This document shows, in pieces, positions 17,256-26,463 of a stretch of DNA of 64,000 bases (its first letter is position 1; each line of letters opens with the position of its first letter). Source of the stretch: Ruegeria lacuscaerulensis (lineage in GTDB: Bacteria > Pseudomonadota > Alphaproteobacteria > Rhodobacterales > Rhodobacteraceae); contig NZ_WPZL01000012.1 in assembly GCF_013031245.1 (NCBI RefSeq), positions 55,790-119,789 of the forward strand. The letters run 5' to 3'. The notes beneath the pieces were generated by a model. The model made no database searches and was not told where the DNA came from. It worked only from the letters and a program-made list of their open reading frames with translations. Position numbers and translations under genes: made by a program.

Positions 17256-18761
17256 TCAATGCTCAAGACGGATGGGGAAGCGGGCGCGAATACGGGCCTC
17301 GGCCGCTTCAGTCAGATGCGTAGAGGGTGGGGCTTTCAGTATTTCCTGAACACGGCTCTGCGCACGGTCCCAGATGCTGTGCGAACCAGTATCTATCCAG
17401 TCATCAACACTTTGACGGTCAGCGAGTGTGGGATAGTAGTAGTCGGATTTCATTCGCTTGAGGGTTTCGGCCGCGCCCAGATAATGCCCGTCCTGCGTAA
17501 CTACGCGTTCCACGGCAGCCAGATCCAGCGTGGCATCCGACACTTCTATGCCTTTGACGGACCGCAGGATGGCCCCGCACATGTCGTCATCGATGACCAT
17601 CGCCTCGGGGCTGGCCACCATGATTGACCCCAGCATCCCGACCGAAAGGTTGATCATATCGGCACCTGCATGACCTGCCAGAGCAACAGAATAGCCTTTC
17701 TCATAACCCGCCTGCGCATCCACCAGCTTGGAATCCGTCATGCCGGCCGACACAGTCGATGGCAGCCCGACATGGGCCAGCAGTTGGGCCGCTGCCGCAT
17801 TTGCTATGGCAGCCTCTCCACCACCGCCGCTCATCGCGCCTGTCCTCAAATCGGAAATGAAGGGCATCAAGGCGTAAATGCAGGGCGCGCCGCTCTGAAT
17901 TCCGTCAATCACAACCAAACCCGCAAGGCATTCAGCCAACCCTTGCGCGAGTGCCCCTGCCAAAGTGACGGGGCTGGTCGCGCCTGCCTGCCCGGCTGAG
18001 CAAATCTGCGGGATCATGCCCGCACTCACCGCTTTCTCGAGCATTTGAATGCCTTCAGCCGCATAGGTGAGTGGCGGAACGACATGCACTATGACCGCCA
18101 TGCAAAACGGCTGTGTGCGAAACGCTCCCTCGTACCCAAGCGCGATGTCGAACATGTCGATGATTGGATCTATGTGACTGGCTTCGCAAAAGCTGATGCC
18201 AATTGGCTTGGACGTCGCTTTCAAACAAGCAAAGGCTGAATTCACGTCCAGCTCAAAGGGGTCAGAAAGGTTCCGGGCGACGACCGGGCGCAGTCCGTAA
18301 TGGATGTTTGGCGAAGCTTCCAATACCCGCATCAGATCATAAAGGTCGCCTAAATGGCATTCCCGAAATTTACCGGTTGCGGCCTCCAGCACCTGAACTG
18401 CTGCTCCGCCGGTGCCAATGTGAACCGTTCCCCCGCCAATTCGCAGGTTGCGTTCAGGAGTGAACCCCGGCAAAACGACCTGCCCCGGAGCACGTGCCAA
18501 GGCACGCTGGATCATGTCCTTTGGAAAACACAGCCTGCCATCCCGGCGCCGCGTTGCTCCTGCAGCCAGAGCGCGATTGGCTGCCCCCTCCGGAAGACCG
18601 GCCATTCCAACGGTTGCGAGAATGTCAAAGGCATGGGTCACGATCCTGACGACGTCGGTTTCCGAGAGCGGTTGCAGATCACCCCCTACATAATATTCCT
18701 GCGCGGCCCCCAAGTCAGAGCCGCGTGTTTTGACTTGCCGCCTGACTTTACGTCTTGCCAT
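17256..18761 (-). CDS. Trimethylamine methyltransferase (MttB) family protein, non-pyrrolysine type
   Basis: The protein has 501 residues from the ATG at 18761, which follows an AGGAG; the open frame extends upstream but without a ribosome site. It shows the MttB pattern: G-F-T-P-E-R-N-L-R-I-G-G-G near 95, P-I-G-I-S-F-C, S-A-G-Q-A-G-A-T-S-P-V-T near 240 and a G-A-M-S-G-G-G-G-E loop. No amber codon interrupts it, so it is not a pyrrolysine TMA enzyme. It belongs with the glycine- and proline-betaine type demethylases (MtgB-like). Those pass a methyl group to a corrinoid protein, and no corrinoid protein is in the window. It leads the operon to the DMGDH-like gene. Confidence 0.85.
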   Translation of the reverse strand: MARRKVRRQVKTRGSDLGAAQEYYVGGDLQPLSETDVVRIVTHAFDILATVGMAGLPEGAANRALAAGATRRRDGRLCFPKDMIQRALARAPGQVVLPGFTPERNLRIGGGTVHIGTGGAAVQVLEAATGKFRECHLGDLYDLMRVLEASPNIHYGLRPVVARNLSDPFELDVNSAFACLKATSKPIGISFCEASHIDPIIDMFDIALGYEGAFRTQPFCMAVIVHVVPPLTYAAEGIQMLEKAVSAGMIPQICSAGQAGATSPVTLAGALAQGLAECLAGLVVIDGIQSGAPCIYALMPFISDLRTGAMSGGGGEAAIANAAAAQLLAHVGLPSTVSAGMTDSKLVDAQAGYEKGYSVALAGHAGADMINLSVGMLGSIMVASPEAMVIDDDMCGAILRSVKGIEVSDATLDLAAVERVVTQDGHYLGAAETLKRMKSDYYYPTLADRQSVDDWIDTGSHSIWDRAQSRVQEILKAPPSTHLTEAAEARIRARFPIRLEH

Positions 18762-18951
18762 TCTCACTCCTGATGGAGCGATTAGACTTAAAAACTTAGC
18801 CGTTTGAAATTCAATAAGACGGCGAAGATGGTGAATACTTTTCACAAAATAGGAAGAGGAATTGCAATTATGCGTTTCTTGGATCGCCTGCATACCAACT
18901 GAAACAAAACACTTTCGCCTGCTGGGTGTTTCGTATGTGTGCCGTGAATGT

Positions 18952-19386
18952 CTAACCCAATAAGCCGACTTCGTGCCCGTCGATGATGATCGCGAGGTCC
19001 CAGAACTTTCTGATTTCCTCTTCAGCGGCTCGCGCCGCCGGTTCATCATCTGGGATACGCTCGATGCGGAAACCAAACTGTTCAAATCCGCAATAGTCGG
19101 TTCGACTTAAAATTATTGGAAATACACTTCTTTCAATGGCAGCGGCGGCAAGGAGTCGGGCAACTTTATAAGAGGATTCAGGAGGTTCATAGATTCTGAT
19201 TCCGATATAGGTGTGGTTCCCAGCTTCGCGCTCCCAGAGGGCGGATGATGGCAGCAGGTCCATTTTGGGAAACAGGACATTACCCATTGGCTTCACTCCC
19301 CGATCGCAAGGAATGACGTCGTCCAGATTAACCGGTTGTTCCGGCGACGTGTTGCTCAGGATTTTGTACCAGCAGTTTTCTGTCAT
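18952..19386 (-). CDS. Hypothetical protein, 144 residues
   Basis: I do not recognise this protein. It has no signal peptide or membrane segment. A central stretch R-L-L-A-A-A-A-I-E-R-S-V-F-P-I-I-L-S is followed by D-Y-C-G-F-E-Q-F-G-F-R-I and an acidic helix, suggesting a small alpha/beta cytosolic domain. It starts 4 bases after the stop of the 683-residue glycosyltransferase-like gene, so it is probably the last gene of that minus-strand operon. Confidence 0.65.
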   Translation of the reverse strand: MTENCWYKILSNTSPEQPVNLDDVIPCDRGVKPMGNVLFPKMDLLPSSALWEREAGNHTYIGIRIYEPPESSYKVARLLAAAAIERSVFPIILSRTDYCGFEQFGFRIERIPDDEPAARAAEEEIRKFWDLAIIIDGHEVGLLG

Positions 19387-19390
19387 TTTT

Positions 19391-21442
19391 TCAGGTCTTG
19401 ATTAGTAAATCAGCGGCTGCGGCTGCGCCTGCCTCAGGCAATTTGATTTTCTTCAGCGCAGAGCGAAAGACTTCCACACCGCCATCGTCCAGACAATCTA
19501 ACACTGTCCTCTCCAGTTTCATGAATTCTGTTTCGGTAATGGTCGCGCAGAGTTCGCGGTCAGACAAAGCCCGTGCACGGCGCTCCTGATCGTCCAGGTA
19601 AGGCGCCGACTGTGGGATCAGAATTGAGGGGATATTGTGGTACAGAATCTCATGGACCGAATTGTACCCCGCGGCAGATATGACTAAATCCGCAGCCAGA
19701 CACAGCTTTGTGGCTTCCAGAGTGTGAACCACCCGGGTGTTCTTCCACCCAAACACGGCAGGCTGAACCTTACTTCCGGGCCAGGTTACAACCAGATGCA
19801 GGCAGTCAGTCCGGGCTTCCAGCATCCCGGATATCGCCTGCAATTGAGCGGATCTGTCGGACGCGACCCCGCCGCCCAGCATGCTCACAACCAACTGTTT
19901 AAAATCACGCCCGAACCGTTCCGCCAACCGGGCCCGGAGATGATTGATGTCCTCTGCGGATTGGATGACCCGGCGAAAAACAGGGCCGACATAGTGTATA
20001 TGATCGCCGTAACTATAGGCGTCATTGAGCTCTTCGAAAGCCTCTGACGGAACAATGACCCGGTCGAATATGCCCTCGCGATGGAGCATCGTATGCCTTG
20101 ACCGACCTTTGGGCCATAAGCCGCGCCGAATCCAAACCGCAGACAGCCCATGTTCGAGGATCACGCGATTGACTGAATCGAATACATAGCCACCGTCAAA
20201 CACCAATCTGTCGCCTTCCTGCAACGCGGCGCTCAGCCGACGATAAGTCAGGATGTCATTGGCGTTGGAATTGTCCTTTGTGTCCGTTCGGGCGACCAGC
20301 GGAATGCAATCCATCCCTTCGCGCCGCGCAATCGGAACACAACTGGGGAAGGCCGCGAATATAGGGGATATATTGTCTGGAAGCGCGTTGGCGATCACAG
20401 CGCACCGTTGCGCGTGCCCTAAACCAACGCCATTCGTAGGCAAAAACAATGTTCTTTGCGTCGTCCGCTCAGGTCGGCGCGGTTTGGCAACCAGTTCTGC
20501 CGCCGTTTCCAGCCGGGAAATCTCTATTGTACGCAACCATTGCGACTTCAATGCCTGCTCAGCGATTTGCGAGGTGTTTCCAAGAATTTTCCCGGTCAGG
20601 TATCCGTCCAAAGCAAAAAGTGTTTTTGGACCAAGTAACGCGGGCGCTCCCGAGGACATCAATACTTCGTCCTCGGTGCAGTCTATCACGACGCCACCGG
20701 CCGCTATCAACTCAACTGCAAGCTCGGCCATTCGATCTCCGGCGACGCCGTGCCCGAACATCACAAGAATATCCGTCGATTTTGCCAGTGTTAGCGGCGA
20801 AAGGTCGGTATACAGAATTCTGGGAAGATCGTTGAAATGCGATGCCGTTATGAACTCGTTCTGAGCCCCGCTTACGACAAGTTTCAGACCATAGTCACCC
20901 TGACTGCTCATCCGAGACAAGCAGGACAAAGTTTCGGGATTGTCCAACTCCATAGAGCCCAGGACAACGGTAACGTCAGTTACCTCACCAATTGGCCGCA
21001 CAATGGGTCGGGTTTCAGCAACCAGGGGGCTGACAGCAGAAGGCAACATTGATCGCGGCTGCGTATCGGTCAGATCGATAACACTGGCTTCACGGCCAAG
21101 TGCAAACGCCAAGCGTGCTTTGGCGCCAACGTAGCTTTGCTGAGTCTTGAACCGACCAGTCGCTACCACGGGAACATCCGCCCCGAGTTGTTTTTGCCTT
21201 AAGGAGGCAAGCAGCAGGTCTTCTACTTCTTCGGCACCGAGGACAAAGACAGCTTCCGCTACGTGCTCTTCCGGGTCAGTAAGAAAATTGGCCGCCTCGT
21301 AAAGCCTGCCGCGCCCTGCGTCCTCTGGTAGATAATCTGCATCAATGCACGCATCGAAACCACGCGCTGTTAGTTTCTGGGCAAAAATCAATTGTGCATC
21401 AAAGGACCGTATTGAGCGTGTGCCAGCCTCAACGAAAATCAT
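19391..21442 (-). CDS. Two-domain glycosyltransferase-like protein (MurG/GT28-type C-terminal half)
   Basis: A 683-residue protein with two Rossmann-like halves. Residues 1-320 resemble a glycosyltransferase-like or sugar-binding fold with no clear motif. From about 330 it reads L-F-L-P-T-N-G-V-G-L-G-H-A-Q-R-C, the glycine-rich N-terminal loop of MurG/GT28 enzymes. It later has V-V-S-M-L-G-G-G, D-L-V-I-S-A-A-G-Y-N-S-V-H-E and P-S-I-L-I-P-Q-S-A-P-Y-L-D-D-Q, the GT28 nucleotide-sugar site. A cytosolic glycosyltransferase acting on a surface glycan is likely; donor and acceptor are unknown. It overlaps the end of the preceding glycosyltransferase gene by 4 bases. Confidence 0.75.
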   Translation of the reverse strand: MIFVEAGTRSIRSFDAQLIFAQKLTARGFDACIDADYLPEDAGRGRLYEAANFLTDPEEHVAEAVFVLGAEEVEDLLLASLRQKQLGADVPVVATGRFKTQQSYVGAKARLAFALGREASVIDLTDTQPRSMLPSAVSPLVAETRPIVRPIGEVTDVTVVLGSMELDNPETLSCLSRMSSQGDYGLKLVVSGAQNEFITASHFNDLPRILYTDLSPLTLAKSTDILVMFGHGVAGDRMAELAVELIAAGGVVIDCTEDEVLMSSGAPALLGPKTLFALDGYLTGKILGNTSQIAEQALKSQWLRTIEISRLETAAELVAKPRRPERTTQRTLFLPTNGVGLGHAQRCAVIANALPDNISPIFAAFPSCVPIARREGMDCIPLVARTDTKDNSNANDILTYRRLSAALQEGDRLVFDGGYVFDSVNRVILEHGLSAVWIRRGLWPKGRSRHTMLHREGIFDRVIVPSEAFEELNDAYSYGDHIHYVGPVFRRVIQSAEDINHLRARLAERFGRDFKQLVVSMLGGGVASDRSAQLQAISGMLEARTDCLHLVVTWPGSKVQPAVFGWKNTRVVHTLEATKLCLAADLVISAAGYNSVHEILYHNIPSILIPQSAPYLDDQERRARALSDRELCATITETEFMKLERTVLDCLDDGGVEVFRSALKKIKLPEAGAAAAADLLIKT

Positions 21443-22521
21443 GCCGGCACCCCACGTTCCGGGGTCAGAACTTTCGACAGGTGAGCCCTGAAGTTTTGAA
21501 CGGAATAGCGTTCAAGCGCGGATTGCGACCTGGAAACCTGCTCATGGTATCGGCGGGGGTGTAAAATGAAGTCAGAGATGATCCCGTCAACCTCTGATGG
21601 GTGGCAAGTGATTACGGCCTCTCCGAACGTTTTGCCGGTTTTCGGATCCGTCAGAACCACCTTGCCGGCTGCAAGTGCTTCGGCGACCACGCGCCCAAAG
21701 CTCTCTTGCCACGTCGGCGCTGTGAAATAGACAAAAAAGTCAATCATTTCAAAAAAATCTTCCACACTTATGGCATCAAAGGGCAGCAGCTTCCAATGCG
21801 CGCGATGGACGCCGGCATCCAACAATGCGTTCGCGCCGAGAATAACGTTGGACTTTGCATGTTTCGGAAAACACATATCAAGTTCGGCAACAGGTGGAAA
21901 TTTTTCGAACCCCGGACGCGAATGCCGACCGCGGCGGTCTTCTGGCATATCGCAGGGATGGCACAAATCGGTGGAGAAAATATTGAACCAGTCCGCCTCC
22001 AGAACCTGCCAATGCCGCGCCTCTCGAAATCTCGATACCCAATTCGTCACGGTCTCACGATTATACGCGGAAACCGGTGCAAGGGTTTTTCTCAGCGCAA
22101 TCGCTGAGGCATCAATCTGACCAAGGCAGTTTGAAACATCGAAACCTTCTTCGCCACCGGGGCGTAAGAAATTTTCATGGGTTACCACAATCAGTTCCCG
22201 AGCGATAACTTGCGCGTTCAAAGAGTTTTGGAACTTCAGAAAAGACGGGTTGTGCAGGATAACAAAGTCAGCACTTATGCGGGGGGAATCCCAAATTACC
22301 GGGATACATAGTTCGTCAACCACCCGTCGCAGCACTGGCGCGACATTTTGTGTGTCGCCGAACATCTTCGATGTCCTTGCATGCACAACCAATTGACCGA
22401 GTTCGGCGGCTATGCGCAATTCCGCAGCGACCGCCGCAGACGTACCACCAGAGAATCTTGGCTCAATGACATAGGCAATCTTCAGTTTATCTAAACACTG
22501 AACAGTTCGAACTACAGCCAT
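21439..22521 (-). CDS. Glycosyltransferase, GT4-like
   Basis: A 360-residue protein. The N-terminus has a short strand and glycine/serine loop (I-E-P-R-F-S-G-G-T-S-A-A-V) as in GT-B enzymes. The C-terminal half carries F-V-Y-F-T-A-P-T-W-Q-E-S-F-G-R-V-V-A-E-A-L-A-A-G-K, the E-x7-E type nucleotide-sugar motif of GT4 transferases. It starts 5 bases after the small exported protein's stop and overlaps the 683-residue gene by 4 bases. Together they suggest assembly of a surface polysaccharide or glycoconjugate, but no polymerase or flippase is present here. Confidence 0.8.
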   Translation of the reverse strand: MAVVRTVQCLDKLKIAYVIEPRFSGGTSAAVAAELRIAAELGQLVVHARTSKMFGDTQNVAPVLRRVVDELCIPVIWDSPRISADFVILHNPSFLKFQNSLNAQVIARELIVVTHENFLRPGGEEGFDVSNCLGQIDASAIALRKTLAPVSAYNRETVTNWVSRFREARHWQVLEADWFNIFSTDLCHPCDMPEDRRGRHSRPGFEKFPPVAELDMCFPKHAKSNVILGANALLDAGVHRAHWKLLPFDAISVEDFFEMIDFFVYFTAPTWQESFGRVVAEALAAGKVVLTDPKTGKTFGEAVITCHPSEVDGIISDFILHPRRYHEQVSRSQSALERYSVQNFRAHLSKVLTPERGVPA

Positions 22522-22526
22522 TGGCT

Positions 22527-22850
22527 TTAGTGCTGCAAGGAACTAGCAAACGCGGGATTGCTTTCGCGACCGACGTCCGGATCGCTAATCGAGTCGTTAA
22601 AATCAAAATCCAGGCGACCACGTGTCGCGGCTTCATTAAAGTTGCGCAACTCCCGTGACAACTCGTCATCACCCAAAAGCAACTCCGGGTTTTTTTGAAG
22701 ATACGCCCTTAGTTCCTGAGTGTTATTTGCAGACAAATACTGATCTATGACCAGCAGGTGTTCCAGCGTTATCTCGGCCCTCGCGCCGTGCGACGTCATC
22801 AAGAACAAAAGGGCAGTTACTATGGCAACAAGTTTACTGTCAGTCATCAT
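22527..22850 (-). CDS. Small exported protein, unknown
   Basis: This 107-residue protein has a clear signal peptide (V-A-I-V-T-A-L-L-F-L-M-T-S, cleavage after G-A-R-A). The mature part is short, acidic and helical (L-L-V-I-D-Q-Y-L-S and E-L-R-A-Y-L-Q-K-N-P-E-L-L). I do not know the family. It lies between the large single-pass protein and the GT4-like gene in one minus-strand operon, so a periplasmic role in the same envelope process is plausible. Confidence 0.7.
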   Translation of the reverse strand: MMTDSKLVAIVTALLFLMTSHGARAEITLEHLLVIDQYLSANNTQELRAYLQKNPELLLGDDELSRELRNFNEAATRGRLDFDFNDSISDPDVGRESNPAFASSLQH

Positions 22851-22922
22851 TCGGTACCCGATCGCTAATTGTTAACACTACGCAAGTCGTTTCAGCTTTT
22901 ACCAACAGAAGCAGTTGGGATA

Positions 22923-25073
22923 TCACTGGTTGGCTGTCTTAAGCTTACTTAAAACCTGCCTCCTAAGCTGATTAACCTGGTTTTCAGGAGAAGCCCTGCG
23001 GCGAACTGTTTTTGCCTTTGCTTTTGGTTTGGTTACGCTTTTCCCCGCCAACCATAATTCTACTATTCCGCTCGGGGTTTTGGTTTTCGAGCCGGTGAAA
23101 TCCCGCAACACAGCACCGGCATCCTTCGCCAGCGCAGCTGCCTGAGCAGCGTCCTGCTTGTGATAGAACCGTACGTTGGACTGACTAATCCCAAACCCAA
23201 CGCGTGCGGTTCCGCCAAAATCATGGCCTGTCGATACAAGACTGGCGACAACTGAATCCACGGCATCCACCGAAAGGCTGCCGGGAGCAAACAGCTTGAA
23301 TTCTGCGCCGCCACTGCCAGAGACTGACCCGATAGCCTCAACATCCGTGTTCCGCGTTGTTGCGCTGCTTATTGCCTCTGCAGGCTTCGCCATTGGGTTC
23401 AATTGGCCCGGTAACGTTCCCTCCGCGGTAGGTGCCACGTCTTCAGTCTCTATCAGCGGGTCGATTGCAGCCGTCGTTAGACCTGTCGAGATGCTATCAG
23501 CCGGATTAGACACTTTCGGCGGATCCACATAGCCCAAGACCGCCAGAGGCACTGTGGTCGAAAAACCCGGTCTTGCCGGAGTAACATAATTTGCATTTGG
23601 TGACGGAGCCTGTTTCTGCAGTGGCTTGTGTTCTTCGCCGGACGTTAACGAGGCAAGCTGAATTGTAACGTCCGGTGGACGCGGTGATTTTGCAATCGCG
23701 GCGGCCAGGAAATCACTTCGATCAGCTTTGATCGCAACCTCATCGGATGATGCCATTGCCGTACCTGACAATTCTGGCGACTTGTGATTCAGCGCAAAAC
23801 CGGGGGCTGCTTCCTGACGGGTTTGAACTCCGGAAGTTACAACAGACGTCTGCGGTTGTTCAATGGATGCGAGACTTGAGCGAACATTAGGCGCAACCCG
23901 CCGGATATTTGGCTGGACCTGCGCGGGACTCTCTGTCAGTTCGGGTGGAAGGAGCGATGCTGCGGTAATGATCTTTGGCGCCATGTTATACCGGACAAAA
24001 CTCGGGATCGGCTCAGCTTGCGGATGGAGGTCGATGGTCGGCAACCATAGGTGATCAAAGGCTAAAAGATCCGAGCGAACGTCTGGTGCAACCGGTTGCG
24101 TTCTTGGCGCAGCGAGTATTGTGCCGCCTTCCAAATTGCCATCGGGCGCGATCGAAACGGCTGATGGTTCGGACAGGTTCGGCGTATTGGCCAATCTACT
24201 TTCTGCAATTGTCGGCGCGTCAGGTTGCAAGGGCTCCGATTGCACAATTTCCTTGCCCTGCAACGCAGCGGATTCGGCAAGTTCCGCATCTGAACTCCCC
24301 AAACCAACACTTTCACGTGTGACCCCTGGCCCCCATGCGGACAAAACATAAAAGGTTGAAGACGAAGCGATCACACCGATGGCACATCCAAGTACTACTG
24401 AGCCTACCCTGGCCTTGAGCGGTTGTTGTCGATTGACCCAACTGCGAAGAAGCTTTCTGCGAAGTTTTTTGTTTGCCTCAACAGACGGTAAGCTTGCACC
24501 CTGACCGGAATTACTCTGATCCTGTTGATCGCCTTTAGACGTACTGTCCCTGACAGGAATGCCAACGGGCGGCCATTTGACAGACACCTTACTGTCTTCG
24601 CTTGACCTTTTCGCATGCAACGGCACCGCCTCTGGCGCAATTTGCTTCTGGTTTTGCCGACGAGCCCCAGAGGGCTTTTTTTCCTGTTGCTGCGTTTCAA
24701 GGGGCGTGCCGGGTTTTTCACCGCCATCAGCATCCGACTCACTTCTTTCGCGCTCTTCTGCCTTAGCCGCGCGGCTGGCAAGCACTCTCTCTCTTTGCTG
24801 ACGCGCTGCTTCCAGCCGATCCAACGGGTGCCTTGGCCCAGCTGTGCGCTCCCTATTGGTTGAGTGATCAGTTTTGTGCTGGTTCGCTTCAGGTAGCGGG
24901 TTTTCCTTGCCGCCCTGCTTTCGCGCCGAAAGGTTTTTTTCTCGCTGTATCCGAGCCTTTTCAAGCATCTGCTGCCAGTCATCGGATTGCAGAAAATCAT
25001 AGACTTGCGACGAGTCACCGCTGCCTTTGTTGGCAACTTCAGGTAGCGTCTTTGCGTCGCTAGCCTTTGACAT
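22923..25073 (-). CDS. Large single-pass membrane protein with LytR_C-like C-terminus
   Basis: The 716-residue protein has a cytoplasmic, highly charged N-terminal third (about 1-220, rich in K, R, E and Q, with coiled-coil-like D-R-L-E-A-A-R-Q-Q-R-E-R). One transmembrane helix lies at about 224-246. A long Pro/Ser/Thr/Ala-rich periplasmic linker follows to about 580. The final domain (about 590-680), with V-R-F-Y-H-K-Q-D-A-A-Q-A-A-A-L-A-K-D-A-G-A, resembles the LytR C-terminal or SPOR-like fold that binds cell wall; this is my inference. The tail is basic. It is the first gene of the minus-strand glycan/envelope operon, 72 bases before the small exported protein. Confidence 0.65.
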   Translation of the reverse strand: MSKASDAKTLPEVANKGSGDSSQVYDFLQSDDWQQMLEKARIQREKNLSARKQGGKENPLPEANQHKTDHSTNRERTAGPRHPLDRLEAARQQRERVLASRAAKAEERERSESDADGGEKPGTPLETQQQEKKPSGARRQNQKQIAPEAVPLHAKRSSEDSKVSVKWPPVGIPVRDSTSKGDQQDQSNSGQGASLPSVEANKKLRRKLLRSWVNRQQPLKARVGSVVLGCAIGVIASSSTFYVLSAWGPGVTRESVGLGSSDAELAESAALQGKEIVQSEPLQPDAPTIAESRLANTPNLSEPSAVSIAPDGNLEGGTILAAPRTQPVAPDVRSDLLAFDHLWLPTIDLHPQAEPIPSFVRYNMAPKIITAASLLPPELTESPAQVQPNIRRVAPNVRSSLASIEQPQTSVVTSGVQTRQEAAPGFALNHKSPELSGTAMASSDEVAIKADRSDFLAAAIAKSPRPPDVTIQLASLTSGEEHKPLQKQAPSPNANYVTPARPGFSTTVPLAVLGYVDPPKVSNPADSISTGLTTAAIDPLIETEDVAPTAEGTLPGQLNPMAKPAEAISSATTRNTDVEAIGSVSGSGGAEFKLFAPGSLSVDAVDSVVASLVSTGHDFGGTARVGFGISQSNVRFYHKQDAAQAAALAKDAGAVLRDFTGSKTKTPSGIVELWLAGKSVTKPKAKAKTVRRRASPENQVNQLRRQVLSKLKTANQ

Positions 25074-25623
25074 GCTTTACCCCCAAACTGGCCACTACAA
25101 TATGCTCTACGTTATTGAAACAAGAGCGAAACTAACACTTTCCCTCACGTCGAATATTTTTTTCAAATTGGGTTCTGATTATAAAAAAATATATCCCGAA
25201 GACAAGTAAGTAGCCTTGACCTTCGTTGTCGGAAACGTGCTGCAAGACAATGGTGAACAGCCTCTGGTCGACCGGCATGACTGCCTTCATGTCGCTATTA
25301 TCAGACTATGCCGCAAGTGCGGCATAGGTAGCGGGGCAATTCCATGGTGGTCGCCGAGACTGTATCCAGGTGCCACTTTCGTTCGCACAAGCTGTCCAGG
25401 TCGGACCTGTTTTCTACCGCATTCTGAGGCACAGCTCTCACTTCACGACCAGACGATGGCCGAAGCAAGACGCTTGCGGACGACAGGAACAGCACTCCCC
25501 ATCTACTACGGCGGGTCGTGACGTGTCGCTGGGTCGTCGCGGGTCACAAGACATTGGAGATGATCCGGAAGTGCCGAGTACAGGCATGGCGATCAAACGC
25601 AGGAAAAATATGTGAAAACAATG
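25074..25623. other. 550-base stretch without a supported gene
   Basis: The stretch lies between the start of the large envelope protein and tRNA-Leu. Its left end (25080-25210) is AT-rich, with A and T runs, and probably holds the minus-strand promoter of the envelope operon. Several short frames on both strands show no known domain. GACTATGCCGCAAGTGCGGCATAG (25304-25327) contains a short inverted repeat, CTATGCCGC/GCGGCATAG. Confidence 0.5.
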
Positions 25624-25708
25624 TGGTGCGGGTGGAGGGACTTGAACCCCCACGCCTTGCGGCGCCAGAACCTAAATCTGGTGCGTCTACCAATTTCGCC
25701 ACACCCGC
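25624..25708 (-). tRNA. tRNA-Leu, anticodon TAG
   Basis: Read on the minus strand, a seven-pair acceptor stem (GCGGGTG/CACCCGC) encloses a D-arm (GGCGAAATTGGTAGACGC), an anticodon stem CCAGA/TCTGG with loop TTTAGGT (anticodon TAG), a long class-II variable arm (CGCCGCAAGGCG) and a T-arm with GTTCAAGTC. The 3' CCA is encoded. The long variable arm and anticodon identify it as leucine (codon CTA). Confidence 0.96.
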
Positions 25709-26463
25709 ACGTCCGGATCTATATGCCGGGATGACGCGCTCAATAGCAAAGCTCGTCGCCAAGTGCGAGAGGGAAAATTTGCATACACAGAAGATTTTTG
25801 ACCACCGCATCGCACCGGTTCACATCAACCACAGAGCCAGTCATTATTTGGAGCCACAAAGCAGGATCGCCTGAGAATTCCAAAGAAGATCCCGCCTGCC
25901 ACTCTAAAATGTTGGCCTTCTGTCTTGTGGACTTCGTAAAGGGGCACAATGTGCGCGTCCTTATTACCAAATCGTGATCGCGCGATTGTTCTCCATTTGC
26001 GGACATTGAAGCAAAATGGGCCAAATTTTTAAACACCCCTACGTTGAGTACCTGCAAGGACTGAGGCGATAGATTTGCGACACACCATTGCAACTAAGCC
26101 AAGTGACCAAACTGGAAGATGGTCTTTGCGCGTCGCAGACCCAAACTAATCGGCGCTTAGCGTATGTTTTATTGATTAGTGTAAGGAAACTCGACCTATG
26201 TTCGGGCATGTCCCATCCGGCAATTCTCAGGCCTTATCCGGTACCGCGAGGTGAGACGACACGGATCACACCCTCAAGGGTTGAGGCCCACATGCGGGCG
26301 GACAACCATAATTGCGCCACAATTCAAACGCCAAAAAATCTTATTCACGTCAAAATAACACCGCCTTGCCAGTAGTTGATGTGCATCGGGAGTTAATGAG
26401 TCTTTTTCTGCCTCCGGGCACAGTACGAGTTTTTTGCTCAACTCCAGTACAAGGGTCTTTGCC
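25709..26463. other. 755-base stretch without a supported gene, upstream of the GTPase cluster
   Basis: It separates tRNA-Leu from the first gene of the dynamin cluster. The sequence is AT-richer than the genes around it. A minus-strand frame at 25740-26093 lacks any recognisable domain and overlaps the tRNA promoter region, so I do not call it. The promoter of the 26464-35343 transcription unit should be here. I see no insertion-sequence ends. Confidence 0.5.

Noticed and set aside
17256..18761. Pyrrolysine-containing trimethylamine methyltransferase
   Set aside because: The reading frame has no internal amber codon at the expected position and no pyl genes are in the window; it fits the non-pyrrolysine branch.
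18762..19085. N-terminal extension of the MttB-like protein
   Set aside because: The frame is open upstream, but the ribosome binding site and family alignment place the start at 18761, and the extension overlaps the next gene.
25216..25615. Possible insertion-sequence remnant
   Set aside because: Short frames on both strands gave no transposase motif, and no terminal inverted repeats or target duplications were found.
25740..26093. Minus-strand frame of 117 codons next to tRNA-Leu
   Set aside because: No domain or convincing start, and it would run through the tRNA promoter region.
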